Below are positions 46,639-56,252 of a stretch of DNA of 64,000 nucleotides, piece after piece. The translations under genes and the position numbers were made by a program. Source of the DNA: Pseudomonadota bacterium (lineage in GTDB: Bacteria > Pseudomonadota > Gammaproteobacteria > Xanthomonadales > Xanthomonadaceae). The stretch spans positions 45,334 through 109,333 of the forward strand of contig JAFEBY010000126.1 of the NCBI GenBank assembly GCA_018242465.1, written 5' to 3'. The notes beneath the pieces are model-generated. The model was given only the letters and a program-made list of their open reading frames with translations. It did not search any database and was not told the DNA's origin. Positions within the stretch are counted from its first letter, which is position 1, and the number at the start of each line of letters is the position of its first letter.

Positions 46639-47576
46639 CAGCGTTCGGTGGGCCGCGTCTGGCGCAGGAAGTGGCCGGTGACGATACCTGCACCCAGCCA
46701 TCCCAACAAGGTCGCGGCGAACACCGCGGCCAGTGCCTGTACCGGCGTCAGCGGTTGCAGTTCGAAATGCGATCCATAGCTCGCGGCGAGCGTCGACAAT
46801 GGCGACTGCAGGGCAATGTTGGCCGCGGTGAGCGCCGCCAGCGCGAGCAATCCCGCGCCCAATCCATACAACGCGCCAAGATAGAGGAAGGGCCGGCGGA
46901 TGAAGCCGTCGGTGGCGCCGAGCAATTGCAGCACGCCGATTTCTTCGCGACGCGACTGGATATCGAGGCGCACGGTATTGCCGATCACCAGCACCGCGCC
47001 GGCGCCGAGCATCACCGCCAGCACCAGCGCCAGCCGCGTACCCAGCTGCAGCCAGTCGTCGAGGCGCTTGCGCCACACCGCATCGTGCTGCACGAGGTCT
47101 GCTTCCGGCATTTTCTTCAGGGCATCGGCCAATGCCAACTCGTCGGACTTCGGCGTCACCACCAGCACGTTGGGCAGCGGATTGCCGTCGAGTCCATCCA
47201 GCGCGTCGCCCAGGGTGCTGCTCTTGCGCAATTCGGCGAGGCCTTCGTCCGGCGTTTTCCACACCACGTTGCCGACGTCGGGGCGCGCCCGGACTTCCTC
47301 CGCGAGTGCGCGGGCACGATCGACCTTGGTGTCCTGCTTGAGGAAGACGCTGATCTCGCGCGAACGCTGGACGTCGCCGGTGAAGCGCTGGACGTTCTGC
47401 AGCACCAGCCACAGGCCCAGCGGCAAGGTGAACGCGAGCGCGATCACCGCGATGGTCAGCAGCGACGCGAACGGCTTGCGCGCCACGCGGCCGAGACTGG
47501 CGACCACGCTGTAGAGATGATGGTCGATCCAGGTCCCGACGCCTGCGCGTGGTGCTTCGACGCGCTGGTTACTCAT
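46638..47576 (-). CDS. ftsX: Cell division protein FtsX
   Basis: Integral-membrane partner of FtsE that controls periplasmic peptidoglycan hydrolases at the septum. The 312-residue protein has a cytoplasmic N-terminus, a first helix (FASLLTIAVIALAFTLPLGLWLV), a periplasmic extracellular loop (about 60-175), and three C-terminal helices. NTVRLDIQSRREEIGVLQLLGATDGFIRRPF, the hallmark of the family, lies between helices 2 and 3. It starts inside the end of ftsE (8-base overlap). Confidence 0.96.
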   Translation of the reverse strand: MSNQRVEAPRAGVGTWIDHHLYSVVASLGRVARKPFASLLTIAVIALAFTLPLGLWLVLQNVQRFTGDVQRSREISVFLKQDTKVDRARALAEEVRARPDVGNVVWKTPDEGLAELRKSSTLGDALDGLDGNPLPNVLVVTPKSDELALADALKKMPEADLVQHDAVWRKRLDDWLQLGTRLALVLAVMLGAGAVLVIGNTVRLDIQSRREEIGVLQLLGATDGFIRRPFLYLGALYGLGAGLLALAALTAANIALQSPLSTLAASYGSHFELQPLTPVQALAAVFAATLLGWLGAGIVTGHFLRQTRPTER

Positions 47577-48258
47577 CGGCGAGATCCTCGGGCGAAATGT
47601 CGTCGACCAGCTGGCCCTGGTTCAACACCAGCACCCGCTTCTTCATGCGCTTGACGAGGTTGAGGTCGTGGCTGGCCACCAGCACGCTGGTCCCGCGCTC
47701 CGGCAACGACGCGAACAACTCCATGATCTCGGCGGACAGCGCCGGGTCGAGGTTGCCGGTCGGTTCGTCGGCCACCAATATCCGCGGTTCGCCGATCAAC
47801 GCGCGGGCGATGCCGACACGCTGTTGCTCGCCGGCAGAGAGTTGCGGCGGCAGCGATTTCTCGCGACCACCAAGTCCGAGGCGCTCCAGCTGGCTGCGCA
47901 CGCGCTTGCCGATCTCGGGACGCGGCATTCCGCGCAGGATCAGCGGCAGCGCCACGTTTTCGAAGATGCTGCGATCGGCCAGCAACTGGTGGTTCTGGTA
48001 GACCACGCCGACATCGCGTCGATGCAGCGCGACCTTGCGGCCGCGGACAGTGTGGAGGTTGCGTTCGTCGAACAGCACCGCGCCGCGACTGGGGCGCTCG
48101 GCCAGCTGGATCAGCTTGAGCAGCGTGCTCTTGCCGGCGCCGGAATGCCCGGTAATGAAGAGCATTTCGCCCGGTTCCACCGCGAAACCGACGTCCGCCA
48201 ACGCGTGGCGACCGCCGGGATACTGTTTGCTGACGCCGTCGAAGCGGAGAAGGCTCAT
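47569..48258 (-). CDS. ftsE: Cell division ATP-binding protein FtsE
   Basis: ABC-type ATPase of the divisome that works with FtsX. It is 229 residues. Walker A is in ITGHSGAGKSTLLKLI, the signature in LSAGEQQRVGIARAL and Walker B in ILVADEPTGNLDP. The start MSLLRFDGVSKQYPGG is typical. It is the first gene of the ftsE-ftsX-regulator-ung-pgaBCD run. It is separated from rhlB by only 18 bases. Confidence 0.97.
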   Translation of the reverse strand: MSLLRFDGVSKQYPGGRHALADVGFAVEPGEMLFITGHSGAGKSTLLKLIQLAERPSRGAVLFDERNLHTVRGRKVALHRRDVGVVYQNHQLLADRSIFENVALPLILRGMPRPEIGKRVRSQLERLGLGGREKSLPPQLSAGEQQRVGIARALIGEPRILVADEPTGNLDPALSAEIMELFASLPERGTSVLVASHDLNLVKRMKKRVLVLNQGQLVDDISPEDLADE

Positions 48259-48276
48259 GCCGGCATTATGCCGGGA

Positions 48277-49965
48277 TCAGTGTTGTCGCGACGCTCCGCG
48301 CGTGACCAATCGGCGCAGGCCTTGGCCAATGCGGCCAAGCAAGCCCGGCTTCGCCTGCTCGGCGGCCGGCTTCACGCCAGCATGATCATGCTTGCCGCCG
48401 GTGTTGTCGCGACGCGGCGCGCGTTGTTGCGTCGACGTCTCCTGTTGCGGGACTGCAGTGCCATCGACCGGGCGGCCCTTGCGGCGGCGACGGCGCTTGC
48501 GCGGCGCTTTGTTTTCGTCGCCTTCCGCGACAGCGACCGAAGCCGCAGGCGTGTTGTCCTGCACTTCCGGACGCGGTGCGCGCGACGGACGCGGGCCACG
48601 ACGTTCGCCGTCACGACTGCCTTCGCCGCGGCGACGGCCATCACTGCCACCGCCAGTGCGCGCACGACCACCACCTCGCTTGGCCTCGTCGGCGGCGCGT
48701 GCCTCGCGGGCTTCCTTGAAGATGGTGCCGATGCTGTCGTCTTCGTCACCCACACCGGCTTCGGGCTTCGGGCGTTCCGGACGCGGCAACGCCACCAGCA
48801 ATTCCGGATCGACGCTGGCGCGCGGGATTTCCTGGTCGATGTAGGCCTCGATGTCGGGCAGGCCCATCGCGTAGCGTTCGCAGGCGAAGCTGATCGCATC
48901 GCCTTCGGCACCCAGGCGCGCGGTGCGGCCGATGCGATGCACGTAGTCCTCGGCGTCGAACGGCAAATCGTAGTTGTAGACGTGCGAGACGCCATCAATG
49001 TGCAGGCCACGGGCGGCGACGTCGGTCGCGACCAGCAGTTCGAGCTGGCCGGCCTGGAACTTCTTCAACAGCGATTCGCGCTTCTTCTGCGGCACGTCGC
49101 CGGACAGTACGCCAACGCGATAGCCGGCCTTTTCCAGTGCCCGCGCCACGCGCTCGACGAAGACCTTGGTGTTGACGAAGACCATCGTGCGCGCGCCTTC
49201 GCTGCGCGAGAGCAGGCCGAGCAGCAGCGGCAATTTTTCGTCGTCGGCCGGGAAATACAGGCGCTGGCGCACGCGGGCGGCGGTGACCGTCTCCGCTTCC
49301 ACCACCAGCTTCTCGGGCTCGTTCATGTGCTCGTAGGCGAGCTCGAGCACGCGATGGCTCAGCGTCGCAGAGAACAGCAGGGTTTGGCGTTCGGTGCGCG
49401 CCGGCATCCTGCGCAACAGGAAGCGGATGTCCTTGATGAACCCAAGGTCGAACATGCGGTCGGCTTCGTCGAGGATGCAGACCTCGCAAGCGTGCAGGCT
49501 CACTACCTTGTGCTGCTTGACGTAGTCGATCAGGCGACCGGGCGTGGCGATGATGATGTCGGCGCCACGCTGCAACTGCTCGCGCTGCTTGTCGTAATCG
49601 ACGCCGCCGTAGACCAGCGCGATCTTCAGGCCAAGGTCGGAAGCGAACTTCATCGCATCCTTGTGGATCTGGATCGCCAGCTCGCGGGTTGGGGCCAGGA
49701 TGAGTGCGCGCGGATCTTCCGGCTTGCGCTCGGCCATCGCCGGACGGGTCAGCAGGCGATTGATCGCCGCGATCAGGAAGGCCAGCGTCTTGCCGGTGCC
49801 GGTCTGGGCCTGGCCGGCGACGTCACGCCCGGCCAGCGCGACCGGCAGGGTCAGCGCCTGGATCGGGGTGCAGCGGTTGAAGCCGGCGGCTTCCAACCCC
49901 GCGAGCAGTGCGGGATGCAGGTCGAAGGAGGAAAAGGCGACGTCGGTCAGCGGTTTGTCGGACAT
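48277..49965 (-). CDS. rhlB: ATP-dependent RNA helicase RhlB (DEAD-box)
   Basis: Unwinds structured RNA, and in E. coli is the helicase of the RNA degradosome. From [20 protein letters not shown] it has 562 residues. The helicase core has [29 protein letters not shown] and [10 protein letters not shown]. The C-terminal extension of about 170 residues is longer than in E. coli RhlB (421 residues). It is strongly basic and Gly/Arg-rich ([31 protein letters not shown]), so it probably binds RNA. It is divergent from trxA-rho, as in E. coli. Confidence 0.92.
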   Translation of the reverse strand: MSDKPLTDVAFSSFDLHPALLAGLEAAGFNRCTPIQALTLPVALAGRDVAGQAQTGTGKTLAFLIAAINRLLTRPAMAERKPEDPRALILAPTRELAIQIHKDAMKFASDLGLKIALVYGGVDYDKQREQLQRGADIIIATPGRLIDYVKQHKVVSLHACEVCILDEADRMFDLGFIKDIRFLLRRMPARTERQTLLFSATLSHRVLELAYEHMNEPEKLVVEAETVTAARVRQRLYFPADDEKLPLLLGLLSRSEGARTMVFVNTKVFVERVARALEKAGYRVGVLSGDVPQKKRESLLKKFQAGQLELLVATDVAARGLHIDGVSHVYNYDLPFDAEDYVHRIGRTARLGAEGDAISFACERYAMGLPDIEAYIDQEIPRASVDPELLVALPRPERPKPEAGVGDEDDSIGTIFKEAREARAADEAKRGGGRARTGGGSDGRRRGEGSRDGERRGPRPSRAPRPEVQDNTPAASVAVAEGDENKAPRKRRRRRKGRPVDGTAVPQQETSTQQRAPRRDNTGGKHDHAGVKPAAEQAKPGLLGRIGQGLRRLVTRGASRQH

Positions 49966-50192
49966 GAAATTCTGTGCGGGATACGCGCGCAATCGGCGCT
50001 TGGGGATCGGCGGCCACGCGCTGGGCGGGCGCCGGAAGTGGCATTCCGGGAAGGCAGGCCGGGTCTTGAAGTCCGCCTGCAAGCCCGCACATCTTAGCAA
50101 GTCGAACCTGCAGCCGCGTCACAGCTGCTGCGACCGGGACGTGAGAAGCTATCTCCGTCCCCCTTCCGATCCGTCCCCATTCCGGAGTGTCC

Positions 50193-50531
50193 ATGAGCAG
50201 CGCCAACGTTTTCCATGCCACCGACAAGGACTTCGACGACCTCGTCCTCAAGTCCGACCAGCCCGTGCTCGTGGATTTCTGGGCGCCGTGGTGCGGTCCA
50301 TGCAAGATGATCGCCCCCAGCCTCGACCAGCTCGCCGATACCTACGAGGGCAAGGCCAAAGTCGTGAAGGTCGACATCGAGGCCAACCCGCAGCTGGGCA
50401 TGCGCTTCAACGTCCGCAGCATCCCCATGCTGGTGATGTTCAAGGGCGGCCAGATCGCCGCGACCCAGATGGGCGCGCCGCCGAACGTGAAGTCGGTGCT
50501 GTCCCAGATGATCGACCGCGCGGTCGCTTGA
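50193..50531 (+). CDS. trxA: Thioredoxin
   Basis: General protein disulfide reductase of 112 residues. The redox motif is WCGPC in VDFWAPWCGPCKMIAPSL, with the cis-proline in RSIPMLVMFKGG. Start options are GTG at 50187 and ATG at 50193. I prefer the ATG, preceded by a short gag/ggag. The following gene is rho, as in many gammaproteobacteria. Confidence 0.96.
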   Translation: MSSANVFHATDKDFDDLVLKSDQPVLVDFWAPWCGPCKMIAPSLDQLADTYEGKAKVVKVDIEANPQLGMRFNVRSIPMLVMFKGGQIAATQMGAPPNVKSVLSQMIDRAVA

Positions 50532-50566
50532 TCGTCCCCGAATCCTGAATATCTGCCGGCTACCGC

Positions 50567-50595
50567 TTGCCGCGGCGCGCCGGCAGTGCTAGTTT
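50567..50595 (+). promoter_or_regulatory. Candidate rho promoter in the trxA-rho gap
   Basis: TTGCCG (4 of 6) and TAGTTT with a TGC extended -10 are exactly 17 bases apart, giving a rho leader of about 120 bases. The arms tgccggc (50554) and gccggca (50579) flank the -35, so the same DNA might serve as a weak trxA terminator. Rho genes often carry autoregulated leaders, but no known element was recognised here. Confidence 0.35.
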
Positions 50596-50722
50596 CTAGG
50601 CGTCCGGCGCGCCTGTCCGTTCCACTCGACATCTCCGCCGCACCCATCTCGTTGCACCGAATCCATTCCCGAACCACCCCGCCGGCCTCTGGCCTGGCGC
50701 TCGCCATTGCGAGGATTCCCCT

Positions 50723-52408
50723 TTGTCTGAAGAAGAAATCAAGCCCGCCCCGAAGCGTCGTGGTCGTCCGCCCAAAGTGCGCCCCGAAGCCACCGACACC
50801 GCCGCGGCACCCGTTGCCGTTGAGACCGCCCCCCCTCCTGCACCAACCCCGCCCCCGGCACCCGCACCCGCGCCGACCGCGGCACCCGTCGCCAGCCAGC
50901 CGAGCGCTCCCGCGCAGTCGCATGACCAAGACCATGGCGGCGAACAGCAGCAGGGCAGCAACGGCGGCCCGAGAGAAGACGGTCAACGCTTCAACAACAA
51001 CAATCGCCGCGAGCGCTTCAAGAATCGCCGCGATCGCCAGCGCGACCGCTATCGCGACCAGGGCCTGCCAAGCGACGACGACGGCCAGCCCAACGGACCG
51101 CCGCCCTCGGCGCGACCGATGCCGACCATTCCCGAAGGCTTCCCACAGTATTCGCTGGGCGACCTCAAGCGCATGCCGGCGCAGAAACTGCTCGATATCG
51201 CCGAGCAGCTGCAGATCCACGAAGGCGTGGCCCGCGCCCGCAAGCAGGACATCATCTTCGCCCTGCTGAAGGTGCTGACCCGCCACGGCGAAGGCGTCGC
51301 CGCCGATGGCGTGCTGGAAATCCTGCCCGATGGCTACGGCTTCCTGCGCGCGGCCGAGGCCAGCTACCTGGCTGGCCCCGACGACACCTACATCTCGCCA
51401 AGCCAGATCCGCCGCTTCAACCTGCGCACCGGCGACCACATCGCCGGCCGCATCCGCTGGCCCAAGGATGGTGAACGCTACTTCGCGCTCAACATCGTCG
51501 ACACCATCAACGGCGAGCCGATCGAAGCCAGCAAGAACAAGACACTGTTCGAAAACCTGACACCGCTGTTCCCGCGCAAGCGCTTCAAGCTCGAGCGCGG
51601 CGACGGATCGTCCGAAGACATCGCCGGCCGCATCCTCGACCTGATGGCACCGCAGGGCAAGGGCCAGCGCGCGCTGATCGTGTCGCCGCCGAAAGCCGGC
51701 AAGACGATGATGATGCAGCAGATCGCCACCGCGATCACGACCAATCATCCCGACGTCCACCTGATCGTGCTGCTGATCGACGAACGCCCGGAAGAAGTGA
51801 CGGAAATGCAGCGCACCGTGCGTGGCGAAGTCATCTCCTCCACCTTCGACGAACCGGCCGCGCGCCACGTCCAGGTCGCGGAAATGGTGATCGAGCGCGC
51901 CAAGCGCCTGGTCGAGCACAAGAAGGATGTCGTCATCCTGCTCGACTCGATCACCCGCCTCGCCCGCGCCTACAACAACGTGCTGCCGTCGAGCGGCAAG
52001 GTGCTGACTGGCGGTGTCGACTCCAACGCCATGCATCGCCCGAAGCGTTTCTTCGGCGCAGCGCGCAATGTTGAAGAAGGCGGCTCGCTGACCATCATCG
52101 CCACCGCACTGGTCGATACCGGCAGCGCGATGGACAAGGTGATCTACGAAGAGTTCAAGGGTACCGGCAACTCGGAAGTGCACCTCGACCGCCGCATCAC
52201 CGAGAAGCGCGTCTACCCGGCGATCGGCGTCAACCTCTCCGGCACCCGCCGCGAGGACCTGCTGATCGAGCCCGACCTGCTGCAGAAAATCTGGATCCTG
52301 CGCAAGCTGCTGCATCCGATGGACGAAATCGCGGCGATGGAATTCCTGCTCGACAAGATGAAGAACACCAAGTCGAACGACGAGTTCTTCAGCTCGATGA
52401 AGCGCTGA
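50723..52408 (+). CDS. rho: Transcription termination factor Rho
   Basis: Hexameric RNA helicase that ends transcription. The protein is 561 residues from a TTG start, supported by GAGGA seven bases upstream. The usual Rho core begins at about residue 140 ([21 protein letters not shown]), with the OB-fold RNA-binding region and the ATPase ([43 protein letters not shown]). The first 140 residues are an extension of Lys/Arg (PKRRGRPPK), then Ala/Pro repeats and an Asn/Arg-rich stretch ([19 protein letters not shown]). This probably disordered domain is known from other high-GC bacteria and can alter RNA affinity. Confidence 0.97.
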   Translation: MSEEEIKPAPKRRGRPPKVRPEATDTAAAPVAVETAPPPAPTPPPAPAPAPTAAPVASQPSAPAQSHDQDHGGEQQQGSNGGPREDGQRFNNNNRRERFKNRRDRQRDRYRDQGLPSDDDGQPNGPPPSARPMPTIPEGFPQYSLGDLKRMPAQKLLDIAEQLQIHEGVARARKQDIIFALLKVLTRHGEGVAADGVLEILPDGYGFLRAAEASYLAGPDDTYISPSQIRRFNLRTGDHIAGRIRWPKDGERYFALNIVDTINGEPIEASKNKTLFENLTPLFPRKRFKLERGDGSSEDIAGRILDLMAPQGKGQRALIVSPPKAGKTMMMQQIATAITTNHPDVHLIVLLIDERPEEVTEMQRTVRGEVISSTFDEPAARHVQVAEMVIERAKRLVEHKKDVVILLDSITRLARAYNNVLPSSGKVLTGGVDSNAMHRPKRFFGAARNVEEGGSLTIIATALVDTGSAMDKVIYEEFKGTGNSEVHLDRRITEKRVYPAIGVNLSGTRREDLLIEPDLLQKIWILRKLLHPMDEIAAMEFLLDKMKNTKSNDEFFSSMKR

Positions 52409-52429
52409 GTCGCGGCATCACCCGAAATG

Positions 52430-52456
52430 AAAAAGCCCCGCGAAACGGGGCTTTTT
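52430..52456. terminator. Bidirectional Rho-independent terminator after rho
   Basis: aaaaagccccg and cggggcttttt pair perfectly around a 5-base loop, 21 bases after rho. The T run on each strand also serves the ankyrin gene coming from the other side, 35 bases from its stop. Confidence 0.95.
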
Positions 52457-52491
52457 CGTAACGAAGCGATCGTACCGCAAGCCCATGTCGA

Positions 52492-55400
52492 TCAGTGCGA
52501 ACGATCCTGCGGTCGCAGCATGCGCGCCATCGACAGATCCTGTGCCGTCGGCGTTGCTTCGGCAAGCTCGGCGGCGACGTCGACGAAGCCGCGCATCAGG
52601 GCGATGTCGCGCGGGGTGCGGTTGAGGCGATCGCGCTGACCCAGTGGCGCCCCGCTGTCACGCAGGCGTCGTGCCACCGACATCAGTCCGTGCAACGCAG
52701 CGATATGCAGCGGACCGAAGCCACGCGGGTCCTGGGCATCGAGCAGTACGTCTTCATCGAGCATGCGCTCGAGTCCGGCGAGGATCACTGCTTCGTCGCA
52801 GCCGGTGCCCGGCTCGGCGCGGGCACCGAGCAGCAACAGCAACGGGGTGACACCGGCTTCGGCGCGGGCATTGGCATCGGCTCCTGCGAGCAGCAAGGTA
52901 TCAAACAGCGTCACCAATCGCGTGCGGTCGCGCGCAGTGAACCCGTAGAGCGCAGCGCAGTGGATCGGCGCCAACCCCTGCGGATCGGCGGCAGCGACAT
53001 CAGCACCGGCGCGCAGCAATCGCGTGACCATTTCCGGCAACCCCAGTGCAGACGCGAGCATCAGGACCGTGACGTCACCGGGCAATCGTTGGCCAAGATC
53101 GGCGCCGGCTGCAAGCAGGCGATCGACCACCACGGCGTGGCGCATGCTGACCGCTGCCGACAACGGCGTGGCCCCGGTGCTGGCGCTGAGTCCGACATCC
53201 GCACCGTGCGCGACCAGTTGTTCCACCGCATCGGCATGGCCGCCCCCGGCCGCGCGCAGCAACGCACTGCAGCCCTGGGCATCGAGCGCATCGACAGGGA
53301 AGCCAAGTTCAAGCATGCGTCGCACTGCATCGCCGTCACCGGTGATCGCCGCAGCCGGCAGATCGCTCGGACGCAAGGCGCGGCCCGGCAACGGCCAGCC
53401 GCGCCAGTCGAGCCAATCGGCAAGATCCTTGCGGCCATTGGCCAATGCGACGCCGAGCGCGGTCTGGCCATCGGGGGCGCGGGCATCGGGCCTTGCGCCG
53501 ACGGCGACCAGCGCACGCACCGCGTTGGCGTCGCCGCATGCGGTCGCGACATGCAGCGCGCTCAAGCCGGAACCATCGACTGCGCAGGGATCGACTCCGC
53601 TGTCGAGCAAGCGTTGCGTCAGCCGCGGCCAATGCAAACGAATGGCGTGATGCAAGGGCGGATCGCCGGCACTGTCGCTGGCAAAGGGATCGGCACCGCG
53701 TTCGAGCAATTGCAACGCAAACATTTCGCCATGTTCGGACGGATGTGCACGATTGGCCTGCAGATGGTTGGCGAACACGCCGGCACCCGCAGGACTGGCG
53801 CCGCGCCGCCACAACAGGTCGAGTCCCTGTGCCGCAGCGACATCGCCGGGCGCAAGGCGCAGCAACTGTCCGAGCAGACTGTGACCCTCGCGGCTGGCAT
53901 CAACATCGGCGCCGCGTGCGAGCAGCCACGGCACCAGCTGCGGCGACGATGGCGCGAGTTCGGCGAGCATGCGGGTGAATTCACTGCGTTCCAGCAGCGG
54001 CGCGAAACGTTCGAGCGTGGCGCTGTCGCCATCGCGCAGGGCATCGCTGACGACGGCGTACGGTGGCCGGTTCGGTGCGGCATCGTCCGCAGGGACATCG
54101 CCGTCGCTGCCGGCAACCGGCGGCGGCACGAAAGCGGGATCGAGCGCCTGCACCACCGACCAGCGGCCCAGCGCTTTCGCGCGCGACAGCGCATCGATGC
54201 CGGCATCATCCATCGCATCGGCACGCGCGCCGGCGGCCTGCAACACGGTGATGATGTCGGCACCGGCGACTTCGCCTTCCACCGCATGACGCAGGACATC
54301 GTGGCCATCGGCATTGCGCGCGGCGGCATCGGCCTTCGATTCCAGCAAGGCATCGATCACGTCGCGATGACCACCCTGCGCCGCCAGCATCAGCGGCGTG
54401 GTCTGCGTCGCATCCCGGACATCGACGCCGGCGCCGCTGTCGAGCAAGGTCTGGACGATGGCGGAATGCCCGGCCTGTGCAGCGAGATGCAATGCGCTGC
54501 GACCGTCGCCATCCACCGCATCCGCCACCTGCGCGCGATGGCGCAGCAACAATTGCACACCGGCGGGATCGTCGTCATCGGCGGTTGCAGCGGCGAGCAA
54601 CGGCGCCAGCGCATTCGCCGGGGCGACGCTGGCACCACGTTCGAGCAGAAATTTCGCCAGCCGCCAGTTGCCGGCGGCACAGGCCATCGCCAACGGTGTC
54701 TGGCCGTTGTCGTTGGCGGTGTCGATCTGCGCCTGGGCATCGAGCAGCAAGGCGGCGACGCCGGGATCGGTGCTGCGCGCGGCGTGGTGTAGCGCCGTGT
54801 TGCCCTGGGGATCGGTGGCGCGGACATCGGCGCCATTGGCGAGCAGCATCGCCACCGCATCGGGACGGCCGTGCCAGCTGTCGCGCGTCGCGGCGAGCAA
54901 CGGCGTGATGCCGCTGGCATCGGCATCGAGCGAAACGCCATGGGCAATCAGCGTGCGCAGCAGCCGCAGGTCGGGCAGCACCGCGGCAAGGATCGGCAGG
55001 CGGCGCTGGTCACGATCGTCCGTCGCCGGCAGCGCATCGGCGCGGGCGCCGGCATCGAGCAGCGCGAGCGCGCGTTCGACGCGACCGCTGCGGGCAGCAG
55101 CGTGGAGTTCACGATCCAGTTCGTCATTGCCGGTCGTGGCGGGAAGATCCACGACAGCATCGGCCGCGGCTTCATCCTCCAGATGCAATTCCGGCAAGGC
55201 ATCGAGGCTGACCGGTTCAGCGTTGCGTGCAGGCGCCGGGGTCGGCATCGTCGCCTTGACCTCTTTCGCCACCCGCTGGATGCGCGCGGAGAAGCGCAGC
55301 ACCGGCAGCAGCAACGCCAACAGGACGGCGAGCGCCCAGCGCAACGAGCCGTTGACCACCCCCGGCCACGCCAGCACCAGGACCAGCGCAACCACGCAGG

Positions 55401-55872
55401 CCACCGCGACGGCCGGACGCAAGCCGCTCCAGGCCCAGCGCCGTGCTGGATCGCGTTCGCCCAGGGCGTGGTGGAAGGCGAAGCGGGCGTCGCCGGCATC
55501 GCTGGTCCACAGCGGCCATACCCGCCACGCCAGGATCACGCCGATCGCCGCCGCCAACCCGAGGCCGAGCGCGGCCGGCAACGAGCCCGACGTCATCCAG
55601 GCATGCAGCGGCCACGCCGCCAGCGCCGCACCGGCCACCACCGCGGCGGCCCAGACCACGACATGGCTGGTGATGACCCGGGGCACGCGCTCCGTCGAAC
55701 TTCCGCGCAATGGCCAGGTACTGGCCAGCAGGCCACTGCCGAGGGCGCCGCCGATCGCGGCGATCCAGCCGCCAAATCCGGTCGCGAGCAGGGCCAGCAC
55801 GCCGGCGGCAGCCGCCGCCTGCCAGGGCACCGCGGATTGCCCCACGACTGCGGGACGTTGCTGGTCAGGCAT
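52492..55872 (-). CDS. Large membrane-anchored ankyrin-repeat protein
   Basis: A 1126-residue protein of unknown function. The first 200 residues hold about six hydrophobic helices (roughly 17-52 in two, 68-90, 96-117, 150-170, 174-193). They are followed by a basic stretch (RFSARIQRVAKEVK) that predicts a cytoplasmic C-terminal side. From about residue 245 to the end are some twenty ankyrin-type units with patterns such as GNTALHHAARSTDPGVAALLL and GRSALHLAAQAGHSAIVQTLL. The final part has more divergent repeats (GFGPLHIAALHGLMSVARRLR). Ankyrin repeats bind proteins, so it may be a membrane scaffold. ycgL overlaps the start by 8 bases. A terminator follows the stop. Confidence 0.9.
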   Translation of the reverse strand: MPDQQRPAVVGQSAVPWQAAAAAGVLALLATGFGGWIAAIGGALGSGLLASTWPLRGSSTERVPRVITSHVVVWAAAVVAGAALAAWPLHAWMTSGSLPAALGLGLAAAIGVILAWRVWPLWTSDAGDARFAFHHALGERDPARRWAWSGLRPAVAVACVVALVLVLAWPGVVNGSLRWALAVLLALLLPVLRFSARIQRVAKEVKATMPTPAPARNAEPVSLDALPELHLEDEAAADAVVDLPATTGNDELDRELHAAARSGRVERALALLDAGARADALPATDDRDQRRLPILAAVLPDLRLLRTLIAHGVSLDADASGITPLLAATRDSWHGRPDAVAMLLANGADVRATDPQGNTALHHAARSTDPGVAALLLDAQAQIDTANDNGQTPLAMACAAGNWRLAKFLLERGASVAPANALAPLLAAATADDDDPAGVQLLLRHRAQVADAVDGDGRSALHLAAQAGHSAIVQTLLDSGAGVDVRDATQTTPLMLAAQGGHRDVIDALLESKADAAARNADGHDVLRHAVEGEVAGADIITVLQAAGARADAMDDAGIDALSRAKALGRWSVVQALDPAFVPPPVAGSDGDVPADDAAPNRPPYAVVSDALRDGDSATLERFAPLLERSEFTRMLAELAPSSPQLVPWLLARGADVDASREGHSLLGQLLRLAPGDVAAAQGLDLLWRRGASPAGAGVFANHLQANRAHPSEHGEMFALQLLERGADPFASDSAGDPPLHHAIRLHWPRLTQRLLDSGVDPCAVDGSGLSALHVATACGDANAVRALVAVGARPDARAPDGQTALGVALANGRKDLADWLDWRGWPLPGRALRPSDLPAAAITGDGDAVRRMLELGFPVDALDAQGCSALLRAAGGGHADAVEQLVAHGADVGLSASTGATPLSAAVSMRHAVVVDRLLAAGADLGQRLPGDVTVLMLASALGLPEMVTRLLRAGADVAAADPQGLAPIHCAALYGFTARDRTRLVTLFDTLLLAGADANARAEAGVTPLLLLLGARAEPGTGCDEAVILAGLERMLDEDVLLDAQDPRGFGPLHIAALHGLMSVARRLRDSGAPLGQRDRLNRTPRDIALMRGFVDVAAELAEATPTAQDLSMARMLRPQDRSH

Positions 55873-56137
55873 CCGTCCCCCAATCCGAGGTCATGGGATC
55901 GAGCGACAACTCTTGCGGCATCTGCAGATGGAAGCCGCGATCGGCCAGATTCGCCATCACTTCTTCGGGGTTTTCGCGGGCCAGCTTGCGCCCGGCCGTC
56001 AGTTCGGTTTCCAGCACGAACTGCAGCGGACCGAGTTGCGTGCGCAACGCCTCCGGCAACTTTGCGCCCTCGTCGCGCGCGGCGAGGAAGACATAGGTAT
56101 CGGCCTTGCGGGTGCTCTTGTAGACGTAGGCGCGCAT
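55865..56137 (-). CDS. YcgL domain protein (DUF709)
   Basis: Small conserved gammaproteobacterial protein of 90 residues with unknown function. The family opening is MRAYVYKSTRKADTYVFLAARD, followed by LPEALRTQLGPLQFVLETEL and a Leu-rich stretch ending in HLQMP. A reading frame starting at 56176 adds 13 unrelated residues. It overlaps the ankyrin gene by 8 bases, so the two are in one operon. Confidence 0.9.
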   Translation of the reverse strand: MRAYVYKSTRKADTYVFLAARDEGAKLPEALRTQLGPLQFVLETELTAGRKLARENPEEVMANLADRGFHLQMPQELSLDPMTSDWGTDA

Positions 56138-56252
56138 GCAACTCTTCCGGAATCCGGGGAATTGTGGGGGAAGCATCGTCGCAAGGGAACCGCCGATTCA
56201 GATTGGCTTGCGTTAGCCTAGGTGATCTTCACGCTCCGGAATCGACCTCGCC

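Noticed and set aside
47668-50097. 809-residue plus-strand open frame opposite ftsE and rhlB
   Set aside because: Antisense to clear ABC ATPase and DEAD-box genes and without recognisable domains.
52495-54792. 765-residue plus-strand open frame opposite the ankyrin gene
   Set aside because: The ankyrin-repeat frame explains the sequence; this one only mirrors its periodic GC pattern.
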